Source of the DNA: Skermanella pratensis
GTDB lineage: Bacteria; Pseudomonadota; Alphaproteobacteria; Azospirillales; Azospirillaceae
Direction: 5' to 3'
NCBI RefSeq assembly: GCF_008843145.1
Contig: NZ_CP030265.1
Location: 5,325,001 to 5,389,000 of the forward strand
DNA length: 64,000 nt
Shown in pieces: positions 47,540 to 55,890 of the stretch; the stretch's first letter is position 1; every line of letters starts with the position of its first letter. The notes beneath the pieces were generated by a model, which ran no database searches, was not told where the DNA came from, and was given only the letters and a program-made list of their open reading frames with translations. Both the position numbers and the translations under genes were made by a program.

Positions 47540-48520
47540 TCAGGACGGCCCCTCCCCCTGAGCCCGGGGTTCCGGCTCCGGGGCCGCGGCGGTGTCGAGC
47601 GTCGTCCAGCGCTCGGTTTCGGCATTGAGGACGGCGCCGAGCAGCACCGCATAGGCCAGCATGTAAAGCCAGATCATCAGCGTCAGCACCGCGCCGGCCA
47701 GTCCGAACGCCGATTCGTAGTGGGCGACCTTGCGGACGTAGAGCGAGAACACCAGCGAGATCAGCATCCACAGGACGGAGGCCACGACGGCGCCCCAGCC
47801 GACCCACCGCCATTTCGGGGAGGACCGGCAGGGCGCGGTCCGGTAACAGACCGACAGCGCCGCGACGATGATCGCGCCGACCAGCGGCCATCGGCCGACC
47901 GACGCCGCCGTGACCCAGGACGGGGCACTGGCGGGGGCACCGGACGACTGATCGACCAGCCCGCCGATCAGGGCGGGACCGGCGGTCAGGATGCCGATCG
48001 ACGCCACCACCAGCACCGAGGCGCCGAGCCCGAGCAGCACGGCCAGTCCGTTCAGGACGAAGAAGCCCCGCGTCTCCACCTCGCCATAGGCATGGTTGAG
48101 CGCGGCCATCAGCGCCCGCATGCCGAACAGAGCGCTCCACAGCAGCATCAGGACGCTGCCCGCCAGCCCCCAGCCGAACTGGTCACCCGATCCGCGCGCG
48201 GTCGCCATCAGATTGCCGAAGATCGCCTTCATCGCCTCGTCCGGCAGGACGAGCTCCAGTTCCTGGATCCAGGCCTGCACGACGGCGCCGCCGCCGAGCA
48301 GGCCGTAGCTCAGCACCAGAAGGGCCAGCGTCGGGATCAGCGTATAGAACCCGAAGAAGGCGACGCCGGCGGCGGCGACCCACAGCGCCTTGTCGCCCGA
48401 GGTGCGCCACACGCGCTTCAGGATCGCCCACCAGCCGGCACCAGGGATCGCGGCGGGGTGCGCGGCTTCCTGGCCGGTCCCCTCCGGGTTGCGGTTCCGG
48501 AGTTCCGGGTTCCTAGACAT
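47540..48520 (-). CDS. YihY/BrkB-family inner-membrane protein
   Basis: The 326-residue protein has about six transmembrane helices and YihY hallmarks: DKALWVAAAGVAFFGFYTLIPTLALLVLSYGLL, LLWSALFGMRALMAALNHAYGE, CYRTAPCRSSPKWRWVGWGAVVASVLWMLISLVFSLYV and LMIWLYMLAYAVLLGAVLNAE. Biological role is unclear. ATG 48520 was chosen; the frame stays open upstream only through a tandem-repeat stretch. Confidence 0.87.
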   Translation of the reverse strand: MSRNPELRNRNPEGTGQEAAHPAAIPGAGWWAILKRVWRTSGDKALWVAAAGVAFFGFYTLIPTLALLVLSYGLLGGGAVVQAWIQELELVLPDEAMKAIFGNLMATARGSGDQFGWGLAGSVLMLLWSALFGMRALMAALNHAYGEVETRGFFVLNGLAVLLGLGASVLVVASIGILTAGPALIGGLVDQSSGAPASAPSWVTAASVGRWPLVGAIIVAALSVCYRTAPCRSSPKWRWVGWGAVVASVLWMLISLVFSLYVRKVAHYESAFGLAGAVLTLMIWLYMLAYAVLLGAVLNAETERWTTLDTAAAPEPEPRAQGEGPS

Positions 48521-48557
48521 CGGGTGACATCGGCGTGAAATCGACGGCGGATACATC

Positions 48558-48611
48558 GGCAGTACGGAAATCCGGGGCAGTAAGGAAATCCGGGGCAGTA
48601 AGGAAATCCGG
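48558..48611. repeat. Three 18-bp tandem repeats upstream of the YihY gene
   Basis: The unit GGCAGTAAGGAAATCCGG occurs three times in tandem (first copy with ACGG in place of AAGG). It lies in a 297-base gap between the YihY and DUF533 genes, in which no gene was found. The period is a multiple of three, so the upstream frame of yihY stays open through it. Confidence 0.9.
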
Positions 48612-48817
48612 GAAAGTCGATCCATGGCTGTAACCGGCTTTCCTGATCCGGAGACGGCATTCCGGCATCGGCCGGAAACCAATCCGCCGGCCGGATCGTC
48701 CGGATCGACTTGGGTGCGGCGCGTGTCGACTATGTTTTGTCATCATGCCTCGGAAATACAGGAATGCTTGGGCGCCGTCGCTGTTGCTGATGCGAGATAA
48801 CCATCCAGGAGGAAACC

Positions 48818-49708
48818 ATGGCTGATCTTACGGGTATTCTGGGCACGATGCTCGCCACCGGCATGGCCGGCCGAAGCAGTCGCGGCCCGTCCTTCTCGGC
48901 ATCGCCGTTCGGCACGGGCGGAAGCGGCATGGGCGGAAGCGGCATGGGCGGAAGCGGCATGGGCGGAGGGCTCGGCGGCCTGGGCGGAGGGCTCGGCGGC
49001 CTGGGCGGAGCCCTGGGGGGCGGCATGGGAGGCGGCGGCATGCGTTCGGCCGGAATGGGCGGGGGCATGGACATCAAGCACGTGGCCGGCCTGGGCGCCC
49101 TGGGATACATGGCCTACAAGGCTTTCCAGGAGCGGCAGGCGAACATGGGCGGCCAGGGCGGCGGGGCATCGCCCGCGGGCGGCTCCTCCGGCGGGCTCGG
49201 CGACATGATCGGCGGCATCTTCGGCGGCGGGCAGCGCGGCGGCCAGGGAAGCCAGCCGGGTTCGGGCGGCGGCCTGGGTGACCGGCTGGCCGGAATGTTC
49301 GGCCAGCAGCGGCAGGATACCACGCAGCCGGCGGACGATCCGGGCGCCTATCCCGATGTCGCCATGGAGGACGGGCGCGCTCTCCTGCTGATCCGTGCGA
49401 TGATCGCCGCCGCCAACGCCGATGGCGAGATCAGCGCCGACGAGCGCCAGCGGATCCTCGCGAAGCTCGACGAGGCCGGCGCCGGCCCCGATGAGAAAAG
49501 CGTCGTGGAGCGCGAACTGGCGTCCCCCATGTCCATCGACGCCCTGGTCCGCGAGGTCCGCGATCCCGCGACGGCCGAGCAGGTCTACCTGGCCTCGGCC
49601 CTGGCGATCGAACCGGACACCCAGGCCGAACGGTCCTACCTGCAATATCTCGCGGCCCGCCTCAACCTGGACCCCCAGCGGGCGGAGCAGTTGCACAAGG
49701 TTGCCTGA
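48818..49708 (+). CDS. DUF533/TerB-like protein with Gly-rich N-terminus
   Basis: The 296-residue protein has a low-complexity N-terminus (residues 30-85, repeated GGSGM and GGGLGGL units), DIKHVAGLGALGYMAYKAFQERQ, a second Gly-rich stretch, and a C-terminal acidic helical TerB-like domain: GRALLLIRAMIAAANADGEISADERQRILAKLDEAGAG ... LASALAIEPDTQAERSYLQYLAARLNLDP. The NADGEISADE region is the metal-binding-like motif of TerB folds. Function unknown; DUF533 proteins are often inner-membrane associated. Confidence 0.85.
   Translation: MADLTGILGTMLATGMAGRSSRGPSFSASPFGTGGSGMGGSGMGGSGMGGGLGGLGGGLGGLGGALGGGMGGGGMRSAGMGGGMDIKHVAGLGALGYMAYKAFQERQANMGGQGGGASPAGGSSGGLGDMIGGIFGGGQRGGQGSQPGSGGGLGDRLAGMFGQQRQDTTQPADDPGAYPDVAMEDGRALLLIRAMIAAANADGEISADERQRILAKLDEAGAGPDEKSVVERELASPMSIDALVREVRDPATAEQVYLASALAIEPDTQAERSYLQYLAARLNLDPQRAEQLHKVA
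48916..49002. repeat. Nested coding repeats in the DUF533 gene (3 x 15 bp, 2 x 21 bp)
   Basis: Three perfect copies of GGGCGGAAGCGGCAT (48916-48960) are followed by two perfect 21-bp units starting GGGCGGAGGGCTCGG (48961-49002). All keep the frame, coding GGSGM and GGGLGGL. Exact DNA identity suggests recent slippage and likely length variation between strains. Confidence 0.9.
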
Positions 49709-49714
49709 CCCTGC

Positions 49715-49741
49715 GGAGGGACGCGGCTGAAGCGTCCCTCC
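49715..49741 (+). terminator. Rho-independent-type hairpin after the DUF533 gene
   Basis: GGAGGGACGC and GCGTCCCTCC form a perfect 10-bp stem with a 7-base loop, followed by CTTTCCACTTTCC on the coding strand, 7 bases after the stop codon. Confidence 0.75.
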
Positions 49742-49773
49742 CTTTCCACTTTCCTGAAAAGAGCAGGCCCCAG

Positions 49774-49908
49774 ATGCATTTCTCCAAGCTGCTGTGCGGC
49801 TTCGCCGCGCTCTGGATGATCGCCGCGTGCAGCGCAGCACCGGAAGCGGACCCCAGTGACGGACCCGAGATCGAGGTTCCGGTTGGCTCCGGCCCTCCGG
49901 CGCAGTGA
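49774..49908 (+). CDS. Small lipoprotein (44 residues)
   Basis: A short ORF starts MHFSKLLCGFAALWMIAACSAAPEAD and ends VPVGSGPPAQ. It has a basic/hydrophobic signal and a lipobox-like IAAC at residues 16-19, so the mature lipoprotein would be about 26 acidic residues. A weak AGAGCAGG site lies upstream. It resembles entericidin-class small lipoproteins in layout but not clearly in sequence. Confidence 0.6.
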   Translation: MHFSKLLCGFAALWMIAACSAAPEADPSDGPEIEVPVGSGPPAQ

Positions 49909-50134
49909 CCCGGCGCCCGGAGAGCACCTGCACGAAGGCTATAAGCTGATCGAGATCGCGCGATCAATCCCCGGACGGGTGGTTTGCAATCCTGCCAATC
50001 AACCGGTCCGTCGGCCGAATCACCCTTCGGCCAAATCACCCTTCGGATCGCCGCGGCCTCGTCGCGGCAGCTTTTCGACGCCGCGCATCGTCACCCGACC
50101 CCATTCCATAAGCAATAAACCTGGAGGACCCACC

Positions 50135-50680
50135 ATGTCCCATATGCGTTCCGGTGCCCTGGCCCTGGCAGTTTTCGTCGTATCCGGCTGCTCCACCCCG
50201 TTCGGTCTCTCCAACCTCGGCGGCGAGACGTCATCGCTCAGCGCCGCTGACCGCACCTTCATCTCCCAGGCGGCTTACGGCAGCCTCGCCGAGGTCGAGT
50301 TGGGAGAGCTGGCGCAGCAGCAGTCCTCCAGTTCGCAGGTCCGCGAGTTCGGCCAAATGATGGTGACCGAGCATACCCAGATGAACGAGGACCTGATCAA
50401 GGTCGCGTCGGCCAAGGGCGTCACGCCGCCCAGCTCGCCCGATCCCGGCCGCGCCGCCGTGGCCGACATGCTGGGCGAGCTGTCGGGACAGGAATTCGAC
50501 CGTCAATACATCCAGCAGCAGCTCCTCGACCATCAGGTCTCGGAAACCCTGTTCGAGAACCAGGCCGAGAACGGGCAGGACGTCGAGCTGAGGCAGTTCG
50601 CCCGGCGCTACGAGCCGATCATCGAGCGGCACGTGCAGATGCTGCGCCGGATGTCCAACCAGCGGATCTCGTCGAACTGA
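50135..50680 (+). CDS. DUF4142 (ferritin-like) putative lipoprotein
   Basis: The 181-residue protein begins with a lipoprotein signal (LALAVFVVSGCSTPF) and contains the DUF4142 four-helix pattern: LSAADRTFISQAAYGSLAEVELGELAQQQSSSSQVREFGQMMVTEHTQMNEDLIKVA ... GQEFDRQYIQQQLLDHQVSETLFENQAENGQDVELRQFARRYEPIIERHVQM. The conserved Glu/His suggests a ferritin-like fold. Families of this kind are often stress-induced outer-membrane proteins. Ribosome site GGAGG precedes ATG by 7 bases. Confidence 0.85.
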   Translation: MSHMRSGALALAVFVVSGCSTPFGLSNLGGETSSLSAADRTFISQAAYGSLAEVELGELAQQQSSSSQVREFGQMMVTEHTQMNEDLIKVASAKGVTPPSSPDPGRAAVADMLGELSGQEFDRQYIQQQLLDHQVSETLFENQAENGQDVELRQFARRYEPIIERHVQMLRRMSNQRISSN

Positions 50681-50695
50681 CCCGCTTCCGAGACC

Positions 50696-50716
50696 GGGAG
50701 GCGGTTCCCGCCTCCC
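50696..50716 (+). terminator. Hairpin terminator after the DUF4142 gene
   Basis: GGGAGGCGG and CCGCCTCCC form a perfect 9-bp stem around a 3-base loop, 16 bases after the stop codon. No T-run follows. Confidence 0.6.
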
Positions 50717-50785
50717 GCCTCGCGACTTGTGCCGACGGCCCGGTGCGGCTAACTGTCCCCAACCGTGACAGTGAAGAAGCCCACC

Positions 50786-51745
50786 ATGACGCCCTCCCCG
50801 AAAACGCCGCGGCCGATCATCATCGATACCGATCCGGGGCAGGATGACGCGGTCGCCATCCTGCTCGCCCTCGCGGCTCCCGAGGAACTCTCCATCCTGG
50901 GGATCACCGCGGTCGCCGGCAACGTGCCGCTGCCCCTGACGGAAAAGAACGTCCGGAAGATCTGCGAACTCGCTGGCAAGCCCGACACACCAGTCTATGC
51001 CGGTTGCGCGCGGCCCATGGTGCGCCGGGGCGTCACGGCGGAGCACGTCCACGGCAGGACCGGCCTGGACGGACCCGACCTGCCCGAACCGACCATGGCC
51101 CTGCGGCCGGGACACGGCGTGGATTTCCTGGTCGAGACCCTGATGGCGGCGCACGACGCCTCGGTCACGCTGTGCATGCTGGGCCCGCTGACCAACCTGG
51201 GCATGGCGCTGGTCCGGGAGCCGGAGATCGTCACCAAGATCCGCGAGGTCGTGCTGATGGGCGGCGGCTGGCGGGAGACCGGCAACATCACCCCGGCGGC
51301 CGAATTCAACCTCCATGTCGATCCCCACGCCGCGCACAACGTGTTCGCGTCGGGCGTGCCGATCACCATGATGCCGCTGGACGTGACCCACAAGGCGCTG
51401 ACGACCCGCAAGCGGGTGGAGCGTTTCCGGGACCTGGGCACGCCGGTGGGGACGGCGGTGGCCGACCTGCTGGGCTTCTTCGAACGGTTCGACGAGGGCA
51501 AGTACGGGACCGACGGCGCCCCCCTGCACGACCCCTGCGTGATCGCCTGGCTGCTGCGTCCCGACCTGTTCAAGGGCCGCCGCGTCGCCGTGGAGATCGA
51601 GACCGGGTCGGAGCGGACCATGGGCATGACCGTGGTCGACTGGTGGGGCGTGACCGGCAAGCAGGCCAACGCCCTGGTGATCGACCAGATCGATGCCGAC
51701 GGTTTCTTCGACCTGCTGACCGAACGGCTTTCCCGTTTCCGGTGA
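50786..51745 (+). CDS. Inosine-uridine preferring nucleoside hydrolase
   Basis: The 319-residue enzyme has the calcium-binding N-terminal signature RPIIIDTDPGQDDAVAILLAL, GITAVAGNVPLPLTEKNVRKI, VTLCMLGPLTNLGMAL, VVLMGGGWRETGNITPAAEFNLHVDPHAAHNVF, and HDPCVIAWLL with the late catalytic His/Asp. It hydrolyses the N-glycosidic bond of ribonucleosides for salvage. ATG 50786 is preferred to GTG 50765. Confidence 0.92.
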   Translation: MTPSPKTPRPIIIDTDPGQDDAVAILLALAAPEELSILGITAVAGNVPLPLTEKNVRKICELAGKPDTPVYAGCARPMVRRGVTAEHVHGRTGLDGPDLPEPTMALRPGHGVDFLVETLMAAHDASVTLCMLGPLTNLGMALVREPEIVTKIREVVLMGGGWRETGNITPAAEFNLHVDPHAAHNVFASGVPITMMPLDVTHKALTTRKRVERFRDLGTPVGTAVADLLGFFERFDEGKYGTDGAPLHDPCVIAWLLRPDLFKGRRVAVEIETGSERTMGMTVVDWWGVTGKQANALVIDQIDADGFFDLLTERLSRFR

Positions 51746-51754
51746 CTTGGAAGG

Positions 51755-52603
51755 TCAGGTGGCGGCCAGCGCCGAGTCGGCCTGGATCGCCCGGCGCACC
51801 GCGGCCTCCTGGCGGGCGGCCTCGCGGCGGCGGGCCAGTTCGTAGGCGAAGGCCCCCAGGATGGTCAGGCCGATCATGATGACCGACAGCGCGTTGACCG
51901 CCGGCGTCAGGCCGGTGCGGACCTTCGACGCGATATAGACGGTCAGCGTGGTGTCCAGGCCGCGCACGAAGATGGTGGTGTTGTAGTTCTCGAAGCTTTG
52001 CAGGAAGGCGATGAAGGCGGCCGACAGGATCGCCGGCATCAGGTACGGCAGGGTGATCCGCCGGAACGCCTGGAGATGGCTGGCGCCCAGGTCGAGCGCC
52101 GCCTCCTCCAGGGTCAGGTCGAAGCGCTGGAGCCGGGCCATGAACAGCAGCATGGCATAGGCCGCGATGAAGCTGGACTGGGCGATCACGGTCAGGAAGA
52201 TGCCGCCCTTGACGTCAAGCCAGCGGTCCCAGAACACCAGCGTCGAGATCCCGATGATCACGCCGGGAGTCAGCAGCGGCGAGACCATGACGGCATAGAG
52301 CACCGTGCGCGCCCGGCTCCGGAGCCGGTACAGCAGCAGGGCCGCCGCCAGCCCGATCGGCACCGCCAGGGCGATCACTCCCAGAGCTATCAGGAAACTT
52401 GTCCACAGGGCTGTCCACATGGCCCCGTCGTTCCACAGCACCTTGAACCAGTCCAGCGTGAAGCCCAGCCAAGGCGCCACGGTCGGGAAGCGGCTGGTGT
52501 TGAAAGTCGCGGCGGTCATGATGATCAGCGGCAGGAACAGATAGCCGAAGAACACCACGAGATAGAGCGTGACCAGGGCGGAGCGGATGCGGTCGGCGGT
52601 CAT
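51755..52603 (-). CDS. PotC/YdcV-type ABC permease, orphan
   Basis: The 282-residue permease has six helices and the EAA-loop motif LEEAALDLGASHLQAFRRITLPYLMPAI near residues 180-207, as in spermidine/putrescine permeases. The N-terminal helix LVTLYLVVFFGYLFLPLIIMTAATFN and YNTTIFVRGLDTTLTVYIASKVRTGLTPAVNALSV also match that family. No partner permease, ATPase or binding protein lies beside it: one neighbour is a nucleoside hydrolase, the other the srf operon. Either partners are elsewhere or the gene was left behind after rearrangement. Confidence 0.85.
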   Translation of the reverse strand: MTADRIRSALVTLYLVVFFGYLFLPLIIMTAATFNTSRFPTVAPWLGFTLDWFKVLWNDGAMWTALWTSFLIALGVIALAVPIGLAAALLLYRLRSRARTVLYAVMVSPLLTPGVIIGISTLVFWDRWLDVKGGIFLTVIAQSSFIAAYAMLLFMARLQRFDLTLEEAALDLGASHLQAFRRITLPYLMPAILSAAFIAFLQSFENYNTTIFVRGLDTTLTVYIASKVRTGLTPAVNALSVIMIGLTILGAFAYELARRREAARQEAAVRRAIQADSALAAT

Positions 52604-52820
52604 GAAACGGTCTCCTGCTGCGCTGTCCACATGTTTCCACACCCCGGCTGCCGGCGGCGCCCAGCCATTAACTTTCCGCTAACCACAATAACGGCCAGAA
52701 CTCCCCCGGCTTTACCAGATGTCGCGCCCGATGCCTATTATATTGCTTCCAGTACCTTGTTAAACCTTGCATAATCGCCACCTGCGATGGCCCACCGAGC
52801 GACCCCAGGCGGAGTATAGA

Positions 52821-55800
52821 ATGCCGTTGCCAGAACTTCCGCACTATCCGGATGTCGTCAGTCTCATTCCGAACAGCGGCGTTCAATTCCTCGATTTCGG
52901 TTTCAGCCTGATCGACGGCGACGGCAGGAAGAACCCCAAGGCGCCGACTGACTGGGGCTTCTACGATCCCCATCCCGACACCCGGACCGGCGCGCAGGAA
53001 TTGCCGATCCTGCTGCGGCGCGGCGCCGACGACATCACGCCCGGCCGCGAGGACTACGCGATCGACATCAAGCGGCTGCTCCAGTTCGTCGGGCGGACCT
53101 GGCTGCCGATCCCGCTGTTCCGGGAGGAGCCCGGCCGGGCCTTCCACCATGGGCCGGTCAACTGGTCCAGGGCCTACTTGGTGCAGTTGCCCGAGCGGGA
53201 CAAGGCCGGCAACGAGTACCGCCTGGTGGTGGCATTGGACACCGGACTGATGGACGAATACGCCGACGGCGGCTATCTCGCCCCCTCGTCCGACGACGCG
53301 CGGAACGGCCGCCGCTTCTCCCTGCCGGAAAGGACCGACTTCTACAATTTTCTGCTGTGCCAGCCCTGGATCAAGGGATGGCTGAACGAGCTGTTCAAGA
53401 CCATGGTCGAGCAGGAGGAGAGCCGCCGCGCCAACCGGCGCGAGGTCACCCTGTCGCACGAGGAGCTGGTGGACCGGATGAGCGGGCCGAACGAGCCGCT
53501 CGCCCGCTACATGGCTTTCGTCGACCTGCTCTACCGGCTGGATTTCCTGCCCAAGCTGCTGTTCAGCGACACGGTGACCGCGGCCAAACAGGTCTTCGTC
53601 GACGTGGACATGGTTCTGGACCTCGGCAATTCCCGCACCTGCGGCCTGCTGGTGGAGGCGGAGCCCGACAGCCGGGGCGCCGACATCAACCGCGCCTTCC
53701 GGCTGGAGCTGCGCGACCTGTCCCAGCCGGAGCAGGTCTATGCCGACCCGTTCGACAGCCGGTTCGAGTTCGCGATCGCCCGATTCGGCCTGAACCACCA
53801 TTCCCACCGCAGCGGCCGGGCCGACGCGTTCTCCTGGTCCACCATCGTCCGGGTCGGTCCCGAAGCGGTCCGCATGGCCGGCTCGCGCCGCGGCAGCGAA
53901 GGGCGCACCGGCATGTCGAGTCCGAAGCGCTACCTGTGGGACGAGGAGCCGAGCCAGCAGTCCTGGCGCTTCAACGGCCAGACGCTCGACGACGAGATGG
54001 AAGGGTTCGCGGCCCAGGGCGTGTTCGCCGGCTTGGTCAACGACGCGGGCAGGCCGCTGCACCAGGTCAACCCGGGGGAGGACGACCTGCCGACCCTGCT
54101 GGCCCGCTACTCGCGGTCCAACCTGGTCAGCTTCGCCCTGGCCGAGATCCTGCTCCAGGCACTGGTGATGATCAACGCGCCGGCCCAGCGGCTGCGCCGG
54201 CGCAACGCCGACCTGCCGCGCCGGCTGCGCCGCCTCATCCTGACCATGCCGACCGCCCTGTCGCTCGCCGAGCGCGAACTCCTCCGCGCCCGGGCGGAAG
54301 CCGCGCGCGACCTGCTCTATCTCTGCCTCGGCCGGGCCGAGCGGCAGTTCGGCGACGAGCCGGGCAAGCTTCACTGGGTCGAGGGTCTGCCGCCCGAGAT
54401 CATCCTGAAATGGGACGAGGCGAGCGCCACCCAGGTGGTCTATCTCTACAGCCAGATAGCGCTGGCCTTCTCCGGCGATGCCCGCGCCTTCATCCGGGCG
54501 GTCCGGGGCGGCGGCTCCGGCCAGGGAGAGGACGGAAACAGCCTGCGGGTCGCCACGCTGGACATCGGCGGCGGCACCACCGACCTGGTGATCACCTCGC
54601 TTCGGTCCGACGGGCAAGGCAGCAACGTCACGATCTTCCCCCGGCAGCTGTTCCGCGAGAGCTTCTCGCTGGCCGGCGACGACATCGTCCAGCTTCTGGC
54701 GCGCGAGGTCGCGGTGACCGCGCTGTCCCGCACCGTCCAGCAGTCGATCGGGCGGGAACGCGCGGAGGCGCTGACCCAGGAGCTGTTCGGCGGCAACCGC
54801 GGCGACATGTCGGCGGAGGAGCAGTTGCGCCGCCAGCAGTTCGCCATGCAGATCGCCGCCCCGGTCGCGGTGGCCCTTCTTGGCGAGTACGAGGGCTACG
54901 ACCCGATCAATCCGCCGCCGGTGGAGACCCGGACGATCGGGGACTTCTTCCGGCCCGACTCGCCGCCGCCGCCGGGACTGGTCGAGTCCCTGGAGCGCAC
55001 CGTCGCCGAGGCGGGCGCCACCGGCTTCCGCCTGATGGAGGTGCCGATCCCGGTCGACCTGGCCGACGTCGACCGGATCGTCCGCAGCCTGACCGGCGAC
55101 ATGGTCCGGGCCCTGGCGGAGGTGGTCTGGCATTACCGGGTGGACGTGATGCTGCTGTCGGGCCGGCCGTCGCGGTTCCCCGCGATCAAGGACTCGATCC
55201 TGGAGACGGGGGCGCTCCCGGCCCACCGGGTGATCGCGATGCACGAATTCCGGGTCGGCCAGTGGTACCCGTTCCGGAATCGCGAGGCCCGCATCTCCGA
55301 CCCCAAGACCACCGCCGCGGTCGGCGGCATGATCTGCCTTCTGGCCGAGGGGCACCTGCACAATTTCAACTTCCGAAGCGACGACCTCTACGCCCGTTCG
55401 GTCGCCCGGTTCGTCGGCAAGGTCGAGGCCGGCAACTCCAACAACCGGCTCCAGGCCCAGGACGTCTACCTCTCGGACCTGGACTTCGAGACGATCGAGG
55501 ATTTGCCGGAAACCAAGTTCGAGTTCCGCGGGCCGCTGCTGCTGGGCGTGCGCCAGTTCCCCAACCAGTGGTGGCCGGCCAGCCTGCTCTACATGATCGA
55601 CTTCGCCGACGAGGAGGCGCGGACCCGGGTGATGCGCCGGACGCCGCTGCGCGTTCAGCTGAAGCTGGAGAGCACGCGGCGCCCGCGCGGACGGCCGAGC
55701 GAGCCTCAGGAGAAGGTGGTCAACGACCGCCTCGCCATCGGCGAGGTCGAGGATTTCGAGGGCGGCGTGCTGAGCGGCCGGCAGCAGCCGTTGCGCATGC

Positions 55801-55865
55801 GGCTCCAGACGCTGCGCAACCGTGACGGCTACTGGCTTGACACCGGCATCCTGATCGACGTCTGA
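52821..55865 (+). CDS. srfB: SrfB-family protein, Hsp70/actin-fold ATPase
   Basis: The 1014-residue protein has the elements of an ASKHA (actin/Hsp70) ATPase: phosphate loop 1 DMVLDLGNSRTCGLLVE (about residues 263-279), phosphate loop 2 VATLDIGGGTTDLVITSL (about 578-595) and adenosine motif DVMLLSGRPSRFPAIKD (about 774-790). The N-terminal 250 residues and the long C-terminal beta-rich end are specific to the SrfB virulence-factor family. The biochemical role is unknown. ATG 52821 has GGAG 6 bases upstream. It leads a same-strand operon of at least seven genes; the AT-rich stretch at 52670-52780 probably holds the promoter. Confidence 0.88.
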   Translation: MPLPELPHYPDVVSLIPNSGVQFLDFGFSLIDGDGRKNPKAPTDWGFYDPHPDTRTGAQELPILLRRGADDITPGREDYAIDIKRLLQFVGRTWLPIPLFREEPGRAFHHGPVNWSRAYLVQLPERDKAGNEYRLVVALDTGLMDEYADGGYLAPSSDDARNGRRFSLPERTDFYNFLLCQPWIKGWLNELFKTMVEQEESRRANRREVTLSHEELVDRMSGPNEPLARYMAFVDLLYRLDFLPKLLFSDTVTAAKQVFVDVDMVLDLGNSRTCGLLVEAEPDSRGADINRAFRLELRDLSQPEQVYADPFDSRFEFAIARFGLNHHSHRSGRADAFSWSTIVRVGPEAVRMAGSRRGSEGRTGMSSPKRYLWDEEPSQQSWRFNGQTLDDEMEGFAAQGVFAGLVNDAGRPLHQVNPGEDDLPTLLARYSRSNLVSFALAEILLQALVMINAPAQRLRRRNADLPRRLRRLILTMPTALSLAERELLRARAEAARDLLYLCLGRAERQFGDEPGKLHWVEGLPPEIILKWDEASATQVVYLYSQIALAFSGDARAFIRAVRGGGSGQGEDGNSLRVATLDIGGGTTDLVITSLRSDGQGSNVTIFPRQLFRESFSLAGDDIVQLLAREVAVTALSRTVQQSIGRERAEALTQELFGGNRGDMSAEEQLRRQQFAMQIAAPVAVALLGEYEGYDPINPPPVETRTIGDFFRPDSPPPPGLVESLERTVAEAGATGFRLMEVPIPVDLADVDRIVRSLTGDMVRALAEVVWHYRVDVMLLSGRPSRFPAIKDSILETGALPAHRVIAMHEFRVGQWYPFRNREARISDPKTTAAVGGMICLLAEGHLHNFNFRSDDLYARSVARFVGKVEAGNSNNRLQAQDVYLSDLDFETIEDLPETKFEFRGPLLLGVRQFPNQWWPASLLYMIDFADEEARTRVMRRTPLRVQLKLESTRRPRGRPSEPQEKVVNDRLAIGEVEDFEGGVLSGRQQPLRMRLQTLRNRDGYWLDTGILIDV

Positions 55866-55890
55866 GATCGGGACGCAGGGGAGCGAAGAC

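Noticed and set aside
46478..48538. A 686-codon plus-strand frame across the HAD-IB, response-regulator and YihY genes
   Set aside because: It runs antisense or out of frame to three well-supported genes and has only low-complexity Arg/Gly/Pro content.
48558..48611. Possible CRISPR array
   Set aside because: The 18-bp units are directly adjacent with no spacers and there is no cas gene.
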